Positions 34,910 through 42,464 of a DNA stretch of 44,118 nt are shown here, one piece after another. The stretch comes from Myxococcales bacterium (GTDB lineage Bacteria > Myxococcota > Myxococcia > Myxococcales > Myxococcaceae). Location of the stretch: contig JAUXRI010000145.1 of NCBI GenBank assembly GCA_030681895.1, forward strand, positions 1 through 44,118, read 5' to 3'. The position numbers and the translations under genes are program-made. Position 1 is the stretch's first letter. Each line of letters begins with the position of its first letter. The notes under the pieces are model-generated. The model searched no databases. It saw only the letters and a program-made list of their open reading frames with translations, and was not told the origin of the DNA.

Positions 34910-37527
34910 GCGTGTCGCGACGCCGGCTGGTCTTCGAGGGCCGGCACCCGTTCGTCGGCGTGCTGCTGCCAGATGTCGGCCCGTCGCGAGCGCTCATCCT
35001 CTCGTGGTGGCAGCCGGGCACCGTGGTGCAGTCGTGTGCGGCGGGACTGGTCGTGCGCTTCGCGGCGCCGCGCACCTTCGATGCCGACGAGATGCGAGGC
35101 GTGGGGCTCGTCGAGGTGCAGGGCGGGTTGGTGGGCGCTCCGCTCTCGAAGGCTCAGCTCGAGGTTCTCGCGCCGCCGAAGGGCAGCCTCGTCGTCGCGC
35201 GCGCTGGCAGGTTCGAGTGCCTGCCGCTCGCCGTCAGAGAGCTCGATCCTTCCGAGTGGCTTCAGGTTTCACCCGCGACCGTCATCACGGTGACGCGCCC
35301 GACCCTTCCAGTCGCGCCGATGGCCGTCGCGCTGGCGCCGAGGCCCGTCCAGCTCCGGCCAGACCCGAAGGCCCTCGCGCCAGAGGCGTCGCGTGCGCTC
35401 ACCGAAGCGCTGCAGCCCGCGACCGGCGCTCCTCGGCAGTCCTTCTTTCGGCGCACCGCGACGAGCGTGCTGCGGTGGTGGCGTGACCGACGTCGAGGCC
35501 AACCTGCGCTCCCTCCCTCGACGACACAGCGCGGCCCCGGCCCCGTGGAGCGCCTCGAGCGGTGGGCGAACCGCCAGCTCGACGACACGCGCCTCGGCCG
35601 GTGGATGGATGACGTCAACCGCACCTACGTCGACCGGCTCCTGCGCATGTTCGAGCAAGAGGCCCTCGACGACGCGCTGAAGCACGCAGTGCCGCTGAGC
35701 CGGAAAACGGCAGAGCCCGGCGCGTTGCCGTCGCACACACCGTACGGCGCTCGACAGAACATCGCGCTCAACCTCGGGCCTCGCACCGCCGCGACCGGTC
35801 CCGCGCCCGTGATGCAGGCCACCGTCTACGAGGCGCTCAAGCAGCGATACCGCACGGCCGCTGAGAAGCTCGAGAAGGCCGGGCGCATCGACGAGGCCGC
35901 GTTCGTGCTGGCCGATCTGCTCGACGCTCCGCAAGAGGCCGTCGACCTGCTGGAGCGGCACGACCAGCTCGAGAAGGCGGCGCGGCTCGCAGAGTCACGC
36001 AGCCTCGCGCCCGACCTCACGGTTCGACTCTGGGTTCTCGCCAACGACTTCGACCGCGCCATCGCCGTCGCGCGCCGCTACCGGGCGTTCGCGCCTGCGC
36101 TCGCCCGGCTCGAGAAGGGCAACCTGATTCACGCCGAGGTGTTGCGGTTGCACTGGGCTCAGTCGCTCGCAGCGTCGGGAGACTTCGGTGGCGCAGCCGA
36201 GGCCGTTCGAGGCGTGATGAGGGGCCGCGCGCTGATGCTGACGTGGGTCGACCTCGGCATCGAAGCGGGTGGACCCCAACGTGGGCCGTTGCTGGTGCGG
36301 CGGCTCGAGCTCGAACCCTCGACGTCGCAGGCGCAGGTCGAGCTGGCCCATCAGCTCTTGAACGACACCGCCGAAGCGACAGTCCCGGAGCGCGCGGCGC
36401 TCGCAGAGGCGCTGGTGGGCTCGACCGATTCCGCGAGCCTCGAGCAACGCCGGCCCCTCGCGCGCGCGGCGATTCGCGCGCTGGTGCGTGACGAGTCGAC
36501 GTGGGGTGTCGTGAAGCCGGGCGTCATCGGCAAGCTCATCGCGTTCGACGACGGGCCACTCCGCGCCGACCTGCCGTCGTACGCCCCCGGCGTGCGCAGC
36601 GGCGAGGCCCTGCCTCTACGGTTCGAGCGAGACCCGACGGCGCTCACGCCGCACGACGCGGTGTTGCTGCCCAGCGGGGCGTTGCTCGTCGCGCTGGGAG
36701 AGAGCGGAGTCGCGCTGCTGGGCCACGACGGGCGGGTGACGTGGCGCGCCGACGTGCCGGCCTTCTCGTTGGTGATGAGCGACGAAGGCACGAACGTGCT
36801 CGCGGTGGCGCCGCGTGAGGACGTGACGGCCGTCTCCCGCATCTCGATGGCGCCAAGGCGCGCGACACGGTGGGCCGACGTGCAGCTGACGTGTTGGAGC
36901 GACACGTTCCGCGACGGCATCTGGTTCATCGCGGCCGGCCCGCGCGTGCTCGGCCTCGACGTGCTCGGCGAACGCCCCGTGCCGCTGTGGGAGCTGCCGG
37001 CGCTCCCGGTCGGAGTGGTGAGCTCGATCGCGACGAGCCCCTCGAGCGTCGCGGTGTTGATGACCATCGGAGCTGACGTCGTTCGGCGCGCGTGGCGCTT
37101 CCCGAGGTTCGACCTCGTGGAGAACGCCGGCGTGTTCCAGGCGGGCGACGTCGAGCGCTCAGCCACCACGTCAGAGCGAGAGTTCGTGCTCTTCGGTCGC
37201 GGCGCCACGGGCAGCCTCACCGCGTGGACTCCCTCGACGACGGCCAACCAGCCTCCGGTCGCGCAGAGCCTGCCAGGTGTGCTCGCCGGAACACCGTCGA
37301 TGCACGGCGCCACCTTCGCGGTCCCGACGAAGTGGCGACAGGAGCGGCCCGACCAGCTCGACGTGCTGCTCCGCCCTGGTCAGCGCAGCTTCGGCTTCGG
37401 CCACGCCACGCGCGCGCACACCCGCTTCCAGCGCAACGTGCTCGTCATCTGCTGCGACAACGGGCACGTCGTCTGCTTCGACACGAACACCCAGCGGATC
37501 CTTCGCGACGTGACGGTGAAGCCATGA
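34906..37527 (+). CDS. bpX6-like, helical and beta-propeller protein of the MoxR ternary system
   Basis: An 873-residue protein without signal peptide or membrane helix. Residues 1 to about 130 (RRLVFEGRHPFVGVLLP at the start) fit the bpX6 type of N-terminal domain; this is tentative. A Pro- and Arg-rich linker follows. A helical region (about 300-520) has TPR/HEAT-like pairs such as AAEKLEKAGRIDEAAFVL. From about 570 the sequence is all beta with WD40-like spacing and is probably a propeller. It would be a large scaffold for the ATPase-vWA pair. The start is ATG in ATGA with the previous stop, and the end couples to the last gene the same way. Confidence 0.72.
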   Translation: MSVSRRRLVFEGRHPFVGVLLPDVGPSRALILSWWQPGTVVQSCAAGLVVRFAAPRTFDADEMRGVGLVEVQGGLVGAPLSKAQLEVLAPPKGSLVVARAGRFECLPLAVRELDPSEWLQVSPATVITVTRPTLPVAPMAVALAPRPVQLRPDPKALAPEASRALTEALQPATGAPRQSFFRRTATSVLRWWRDRRRGQPALPPSTTQRGPGPVERLERWANRQLDDTRLGRWMDDVNRTYVDRLLRMFEQEALDDALKHAVPLSRKTAEPGALPSHTPYGARQNIALNLGPRTAATGPAPVMQATVYEALKQRYRTAAEKLEKAGRIDEAAFVLADLLDAPQEAVDLLERHDQLEKAARLAESRSLAPDLTVRLWVLANDFDRAIAVARRYRAFAPALARLEKGNLIHAEVLRLHWAQSLAASGDFGGAAEAVRGVMRGRALMLTWVDLGIEAGGPQRGPLLVRRLELEPSTSQAQVELAHQLLNDTAEATVPERAALAEALVGSTDSASLEQRRPLARAAIRALVRDESTWGVVKPGVIGKLIAFDDGPLRADLPSYAPGVRSGEALPLRFERDPTALTPHDAVLLPSGALLVALGESGVALLGHDGRVTWRADVPAFSLVMSDEGTNVLAVAPREDVTAVSRISMAPRRATRWADVQLTCWSDTFRDGIWFIAAGPRVLGLDVLGERPVPLWELPALPVGVVSSIATSPSSVAVLMTIGADVVRRAWRFPRFDLVENAGVFQAGDVERSATTSEREFVLFGRGATGSLTAWTPSTTANQPPVAQSLPGVLAGTPSMHGATFAVPTKWRQERPDQLDVLLRPGQRSFGFGHATRAHTRFQRNVLVICCDNGHVVCFDTNTQRILRDVTVKP

Positions 37528-38585
37528 TGGTGCTCGACCTCCTCGACTTTCCCGATGGTGCGCGGCTCTCGAGCGGCCCACCAGCGCGCTTCCAACGATT
37601 CCAACTCGACGAGCCCTTCAGCGTCGGCCCCACGGGACTCCTTCGAATCGCCACGATGGAGGCGGCGCAGGCCTGGCAACTGGTGCTCGAGCGCGAGACG
37701 CCGCGCTTCATCGGAGGACCGGGCGCGCGGCTTCGTTCGGTCGAGGGCACCATCTTCAGGGTCGAGACCGGCCTCGAGGTGACGACCTTCCGAGTGGTGA
37801 CGCACGAGACGCCTCGGCTCGACTGGCCGAAGACGCTCGACGAGGCCATCTCGGTCGTCGCTCCCGGCGTCGCAGGCCTCGACGTGCTGGCCGACCTGCT
37901 GATGGAGCGCGCGCACCCACTGGGTGAACGGATGCGAGATCTGCCCGAGCCCCAGTGGAGCGACGAGGATTGGATGGGCGATCTGCGTCACCTCGAGTGG
38001 GAAGGCAGCTTCGATTTCTCGTGGGCCCGCGGCGTCGTGACGAGCGCGGTGGTGCGAACGCTTTCTGGGCTCGACCGGCTCAGCGCGCACGTGCTCTCGC
38101 ATCTCGTCCAGCGCGTCGAGGTCATCGACTGGACGGCGAAGCCGAGTCTCGCGACGGCCTCGGCCATCCTCGACGGGCTGCTCGAGCATCGGCTCCCATG
38201 GCTGGGAACGCTGACCGTGCATGGGCTGAAGCCCACCGTCGGCGATGAGCTCCAGCGGCTCTGGCGGAAGGGCCGCTGGGCGTCACAGGTGACGAAGGGC
38301 TGCGTGCTCGAGACTCCGCGCCCGGTGCCGTTGTGTCTGAGAACGGCGACACGCACCGACCTCGTACCCGAGCGCGGCTACATGCAGGTCGGCGACGGTT
38401 CGCCGCTGTGCTTCGTGCGCTACAACGACGCCACGGTTCAGCTCACCGTGCCTCGCCTGAACTTCACCTTGAATGGCGTGAAGCGCACCCCGCGCGTCGC
38501 CGCGCCCGGCCCGTGGGTGGTGGTCCTGAAGCCCAAAGACACCTTCACGATCGACGAGCGCACGTACACGCTCGACGTAGCGTGA
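37524..38585 (+). CDS. Terminal protein of the MoxR operon with FHA-like C-terminus
   Basis: A 353-residue protein; an alternative ATG lies three bases on. The N-terminal 90 residues are beta-rich and the middle is helical with two Trp-rich segments (DWMGDLRHLEWEGSF). The last 75 residues resemble an FHA fold: VPRLNFTLNGVKR, then VVLKPKDTFTIDERTYTLDV, like the LxxGD...I...f ending, but without the usual phosphothreonine-binding Arg/Ser pair that I could confirm. It could be the target-binding or variable part of the system. I know no closer family. ThyA follows after 36 bp with its own Shine-Dalgarno. Confidence 0.6.
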   Translation: MMVLDLLDFPDGARLSSGPPARFQRFQLDEPFSVGPTGLLRIATMEAAQAWQLVLERETPRFIGGPGARLRSVEGTIFRVETGLEVTTFRVVTHETPRLDWPKTLDEAISVVAPGVAGLDVLADLLMERAHPLGERMRDLPEPQWSDEDWMGDLRHLEWEGSFDFSWARGVVTSAVVRTLSGLDRLSAHVLSHLVQRVEVIDWTAKPSLATASAILDGLLEHRLPWLGTLTVHGLKPTVGDELQRLWRKGRWASQVTKGCVLETPRPVPLCLRTATRTDLVPERGYMQVGDGSPLCFVRYNDATVQLTVPRLNFTLNGVKRTPRVAAPGPWVVVLKPKDTFTIDERTYTLDVA

Positions 38586-38621
38586 TGACTGTGGCTCCAT
38601 GCGCACCTCTGGAGGCTCCCG

Positions 38622-39470
38622 ATGTCTGAACGCGCATACCTCGACTTGCTGAAGACGGTGATGGAGCAGGGCAAGCCGCGCGCCGACCGCACGGGCACCG
38701 GTACCCGCGCCTTGTTCGGAGGCCAGCTGCGCTTCGACCTGCGCTCGAGCTTCCCGCTGCTGACGACGAAGAAGGTGCACCTGAAGTCCATCGTCCACGA
38801 GCTGCTCTGGTTCGTGCGCGGCGAGACGACGGTGCAGTCGCTCAAGGACGTCGGCGTCTCCATCTGGGACGAGTGGGCGACGGCAGAGAAGACGGCGCGC
38901 TTCGGACGCAGCGCTGGCGATCTCGGTCCCGTCTACGGGCACCAGTGGCGCAACTTCGGCGCGACGAAGAAGGCGGACGGCACGTACGAGAAGGACGGCG
39001 TCGATCAGCTCGCGCGGCTGGTGCGTGACATTCGCGAGAGCCCGATGAGCCGCCGGCTGCTGGTGACGGGCTGGAACCCGGAGGAAGCAGACCAGGTCGC
39101 GCTGCCGCCGTGCCACACGTTGTTTCAGTTCCACGTGCAGGATGGCGAGCTGTCGTGTCACCTGTACCAACGGTCTGGCGACGTCTTCCTCGGCGTGCCG
39201 TTCAACATCGCCAGCTACGCGCTGCTGACGTTAATGGTGGCGCAGGCGACGGGGCTGACGCCGGGCGACTTCGTGCACAGCTTCGGAGACGTGCACCTGT
39301 ACAACAACCACGTCGACCAGGCGCGAGAGCAGCTCGCCCGTGAGCCACGCGCCTTTCCACGCATGCGCCTCAACCCGGAGCGCACCAGCCTGTTCGACTT
39401 CCGCTTCGAGGACTTCACGCTCGAAGGGTACGACCCGCACCCGGCCATCAAAGCACCCGTGGCGGTGTGA
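38622..39470 (+). CDS. thyA: Thymidylate synthase
   Basis: A 282-residue ThyA, which methylates dUMP to dTMP with methylenetetrahydrofolate. Catalytic Cys164 ([11 protein letters not shown]), the substrate loop DRTGTGT near the N-terminus, [10 protein letters not shown] and NIASYALL are all present. GGAGG is six bases before the ATG. The stop overlaps the folA GTG by four bases, an arrangement seen in many bacteria because ThyA makes the dihydrofolate that FolA recycles. ThyA presence makes ThyX unnecessary. Confidence 0.98.
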   Translation: MSERAYLDLLKTVMEQGKPRADRTGTGTRALFGGQLRFDLRSSFPLLTTKKVHLKSIVHELLWFVRGETTVQSLKDVGVSIWDEWATAEKTARFGRSAGDLGPVYGHQWRNFGATKKADGTYEKDGVDQLARLVRDIRESPMSRRLLVTGWNPEEADQVALPPCHTLFQFHVQDGELSCHLYQRSGDVFLGVPFNIASYALLTLMVAQATGLTPGDFVHSFGDVHLYNNHVDQAREQLAREPRAFPRMRLNPERTSLFDFRFEDFTLEGYDPHPAIKAPVAV

Positions 39471-39955
39471 CGATGACGACGCGTGCGCCACTTGGTCTGG
39501 TCGTCGCGGTCGCGCGCAACGGCGGCATCGGGAAGAACAACGCCCTGCCCTGGCGAATCCCCGAGGACTTGAAGCGCTTCAAGGCGCTGACGCTCGGGCA
39601 TCCCGTCATCATGGGGCGCGCGACGCACGAGTCGATCGGTAAGCCGCTGGTCGAGCGGCGGAACATCGTGGTGAGCACGACACGCTCCGCGTTCCCGGGG
39701 TGTGAAGTCGTTCGTTCGCTCAACGAAGCGCTGACCCTCGCGCAGTCGAGCGACTCGATGCCGATGATCATCGGAGGCGCGCGGCTCTATGCCGAGGCGC
39801 TCCCAGTGGCGACGCACCTGTTCCTCACCGAAGTCGACCGTGACGTCGACGCGGACACGTTCTTCCCGACGTGGGACCGCGCGCAGTGGCGTGAGGTGAA
39901 GCGCGAGCAGGCGCAGACCCCCGACGTGTCGTTCGTCGATCTGGTGCACGGGTGA
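39467..39955 (+). CDS. folA: Dihydrofolate reductase
   Basis: A 162-residue DHFR, which reduces dihydrofolate to tetrahydrofolate with [25 protein letters not shown] carries the active-site Trp region, followed by Glu in [22 protein letters not shown] and IIGGARLY. Coupled by four bases to thyA upstream and by four bases (GTGA) to the small membrane protein downstream. An ATG at 39473 is an alternative start, two codons later. Confidence 0.97.
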   Translation: MTMTTRAPLGLVVAVARNGGIGKNNALPWRIPEDLKRFKALTLGHPVIMGRATHESIGKPLVERRNIVVSTTRSAFPGCEVVRSLNEALTLAQSSDSMPMIIGGARLYAEALPVATHLFLTEVDRDVDADTFFPTWDRAQWREVKREQAQTPDVSFVDLVHG

Positions 39956-40287
39956 AGGGCCCGTCGAATCGGTACATGGGCTGCGCGGTCGTCGTCGTGC
40001 TCGCGATGACGACGTGTGGCGTGTGCGGCCTGTCGATGTCGCGGGAGTTGGTGCAGTTCAGGCGCTTCTCGAACACCACGCCGGGCACTCGGGTCGAAGC
40101 GGTGGTTCGCGAGGCGACGGTGCTCGGCTTCGAGCGCAGGCCTGCGAATGATCTCGGGCCCGATGACGCGGGCATTGAGAGGCTCGAGCTGGTGAAGCCC
40201 AACTATCCACCCGTGGGGCCGTGGCACCTTCGCGTGTTTCACGTCGATGGTGGGGTGACGTCGGTCACGACGTGGATTCCGGACTGA
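39952..40287 (+). CDS. Small membrane-anchored protein, unknown
   Basis: A 111-residue protein with one hydrophobic N-terminal helix (YMGCAVVVVLAMTTCGVCGL) and a soluble C-terminal part of about 75 residues, so it is probably exported and anchored. Cys residues in the helix could be a weak lipobox. It is translationally coupled to folA but need not share its function. No family recognised. Confidence 0.6.
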   Translation: MKGPSNRYMGCAVVVVLAMTTCGVCGLSMSRELVQFRRFSNTTPGTRVEAVVREATVLGFERRPANDLGPDDAGIERLELVKPNYPPVGPWHLRVFHVDGGVTSVTTWIPD

Positions 40288-40289
40288 GG

Positions 40290-40778
40290 TCAGGCCTTGG
40301 GAGCCTTCCGTGCGTCCATCAGGGCGCGGAGCTCGGCAGCGACCTCGAGGTCTTTTGGGCGTCGCACCGATTCCTTCACCGTCAGCAGGTCCTCCATCGA
40401 GATGACTCGGACTGCGCGGCCATCGAGCTTCATGGTGACTGCGTTGAGTGCGACCCGGTCGATTGAGCCAAGAGGCGGAACTTCACCGAGGAAGTCGACG
40501 CGTCCGAGGTCCGTCAGGACGTACAGATTCCGATACTCGTTCAGCTCGGCTGCGGTGAGTGCGATCGGCCTCTTGTCTACCGTCAAAGCAAAGCGGGGGT
40601 TCAGCGACCCGATGACCGCGAAGACCCGCTGCCATGACTCAGGAGAGAGTCGAATGCAGACGTCGAGGTCGCGCGTCGGCTCGCTCACTCCGTGGAGGGT
40701 CGCAGCAACGCCCCCCACGACGACGAAGTCGAGTCGAGCGTCGAGGAGTCGATTCAACAGTTCACGGAACTGGACCAT
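40290..40778 (-). CDS. MNT-type nucleotidyltransferase-like protein
   Basis: A 162-residue protein with the minimal nucleotidyltransferase signature: VVGGVAATLHG, then TRDLDVCI, where GG and DxD are the NTP/metal site. The C-terminal half is helical. Such proteins (DUF1814/DUF6036/AbiEii-like) are often toxin or antitoxin partners that add nucleotides to RNA or protein. The start overlaps the small upstream gene by 17 bp. Catalysis is plausible since the DxD is intact. Confidence 0.75.
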   Translation of the reverse strand: MVQFRELLNRLLDARLDFVVVGGVAATLHGVSEPTRDLDVCIRLSPESWQRVFAVIGSLNPRFALTVDKRPIALTAAELNEYRNLYVLTDLGRVDFLGEVPPLGSIDRVALNAVTMKLDGRAVRVISMEDLLTVKESVRRPKDLEVAAELRALMDARKAPKA

Positions 40779-40977
40779 GGTCGACTGGCTTCACGGCTGC
40801 GAGGAGCGCATCGGTCTCATTGATGAGGTCTTCGAGCTGCGCGAGCCGTTGCTCTGGGGTCAGCTTCAGGTTCTCGAGCAGGAGCGAGACGTCGATGCCC
40901 AGGTCGACCGCCCGGTCCCAGTTCGGGCCATAGCTGGGAAAGGCCGCGCGAAGTTCGTCGGGGAAGGCCATCGTCAT
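40762..40977 (-). CDS. Small helical partner of the nucleotidyltransferase
   Basis: A 71-residue protein. The patch RAVDLGIDVSLLLENLKLTP (about residues 20-39) is a pattern I have seen in short proteins encoded just upstream of nucleotidyltransferase-like genes. Start ATG at 40977; an ATG two codons later is possible. It overlaps the nucleotidyltransferase by 17 bp. The pair resembles a toxin-antitoxin module by layout, but I cannot assign which member is the toxin. Confidence 0.6.
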   Translation of the reverse strand: MTMAFPDELRAAFPSYGPNWDRAVDLGIDVSLLLENLKLTPEQRLAQLEDLINETDALLAAVKPVDHGPVP

Positions 40978-41074
40978 GCGGTGTACCACTCCGCACGGGT
41001 GGGATGAACGGCGCTCGACCGCGAACGGCGTCTCGGAATGGACGCGCGCGAGGCTGGGCGTTACGAGCGGGTCC

Positions 41075-41626
41075 ATGAAGATCTACACGAAGACCGGCGA
41101 CGGCGGAGACACCTCTCTCTTCGGCGGTGGACGGGTCGGCAAAGAGAGCGATCGCGTCGAGTCGTACGGTCAGCTCGACGAGCTCAACGCGGTGCTCGGC
41201 ATGGCGCGCGCCGAGGGGCTCGGGAAGCTCGATGGCCTGATGCAGACGCTGCAGGACCAGCTCTTCACCATCGGCTCCATTCTCGCGACGCCCGCGGGGA
41301 GCAAGGCCGCGGCGCACATTCCCCAGATGAAGGCCGAGTGGGTGACGGCGATGGAAGAGGCCATCGACGCGTTCGACAGCGAGCTGCCGCCGCTGACGAC
41401 GTTCATTCTTCCCGGTGGAACGAAGGGCGCCGCGGCGCTGCACGTCGCGCGGTGTGTCTGCCGTCGCGCCGAGCGCCGCATCGTGCCCCTGATGCGAGCG
41501 GGCGATGTGGAGCAGGACGTGATCGTGTACCTGAACCGGTTGTCCGATCTGCTCTTCACGATGGCCCGGGCTGCAAACGCGAACGCCGGCGTGAAGGACG
41601 TGCCGTGGGTGGCGCCGAAGAGCTGA
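41075..41626 (+). CDS. Cob(I)yrinic acid a,c-diamide adenosyltransferase, PduO type
   Basis: A 183-residue PduO/MMAB-type ATP:cob(I)alamin adenosyltransferase, which forms adenosylcobalamin. The N-terminal ATP loop KTGDGGDTSLFGG, RVESYGQLDELNA, CRRAERRIV and YLNRLSDLLF are diagnostic. It diverges from the nucleotidyltransferase pair across 97 bp and ends 3 bp before the convergent minus-strand gene. Confidence 0.96.
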   Translation: MKIYTKTGDGGDTSLFGGGRVGKESDRVESYGQLDELNAVLGMARAEGLGKLDGLMQTLQDQLFTIGSILATPAGSKAAAHIPQMKAEWVTAMEEAIDAFDSELPPLTTFILPGGTKGAAALHVARCVCRRAERRIVPLMRAGDVEQDVIVYLNRLSDLLFTMARAANANAGVKDVPWVAPKS

Positions 41627-41629
41627 AGG

Positions 41630-42457
41630 TCAGGGTCGGTACTTCGCGAGCAGCGCGTCGAGGGCGGCGTCGACGGCCTGACACTCCTCGTCGGCTGGCA
41701 ACGTCTGCATGCGGACCAGCACGCGCTCCTCGTCGTCTTCGTAGCGACGGAAGAGGGCGTCGTCGTTGCGGCGGGCGACCTCGATGCGCAGGGTAGAGAG
41801 CTCGGTGTTCGCCGCGCGTTGCCAGCGGAGGTCACAGATGGCGTTCGACTTCGGCGCAGGCGCGGGGCGGGCGACGGCTGGCCGGCTCGGAGCTCGTGCT
41901 GGAGCGCTCGGAGCCTGGACCACCGGCGCGGGCTCGACTGGTGGCGGCGCGATGACCACGGGCTCGCGAGGTGGAGCCGGTGGGACAACCATCACCGGAG
42001 CAGGTGATGGAGCGCCGCGAGTCACGAGGACCAGCACGGTGACGGCGGCCGCGAGCGCTGCGAGCCCGACGAAGACCAGGAGCAGCGGCGCGCTCCGCGT
42101 GAGCGACGAGTCACTGAGGCGCTGCGTGTGAGGGTGCTGCGTGGCGCCATGGCCGGGCAGACGCTCCGTCGCGGGCTGCGGGAGCGGCAACGTCGGAGCG
42201 ATCGAAGAGGCGCCGAGTGCCATCAACACGCGGCTGCCATCTGAGGCCACCTGCGGCTCGACGTCTCGCGCCGTGGGGAGCAGCGACGCGGCTTCTTCGA
42301 GGAACACCTTCGCCGTCATGCCGTCTTCGGCGTTGCCCGCGAGGCGAATGATGGCTTCCTGGCCGGTCGCCGGGTGACGCGCGAGGTAGAGAATCCCTGA
42401 GCGGCCAGAGCCGAGTGTGTCGACGATGACGAAGCCGTTGACGTTCAGGCCTCGCAT
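41630..42457 (-). CDS. Membrane protein with truncated kinase N-lobe
   Basis: A 275-residue protein. Residues about 8-60 look like the first strands and alpha-C of a Hanks kinase: glycine loop GSGRSG (16-21), a beta-3 strand in which Arg38 replaces the ATP Lys, and FLEEAASLL as alpha-C. The catalytic loop and DFG are absent. One transmembrane helix (about 123-146), a Pro/Ala linker and a helical C-terminus outside follow. It follows the exported beta-propeller-like gene by 7 bp, so they are probably one unit. Confidence 0.75.
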   Translation of the reverse strand: MRGLNVNGFVIVDTLGSGRSGILYLARHPATGQEAIIRLAGNAEDGMTAKVFLEEAASLLPTARDVEPQVASDGSRVLMALGASSIAPTLPLPQPATERLPGHGATQHPHTQRLSDSSLTRSAPLLLVFVGLAALAAAVTVLVLVTRGAPSPAPVMVVPPAPPREPVVIAPPPVEPAPVVQAPSAPARAPSRPAVARPAPAPKSNAICDLRWQRAANTELSTLRIEVARRNDDALFRRYEDDEERVLVRMQTLPADEECQAVDAALDALLAKYRP

Positions 42458-42464
42458 CGGGTCG

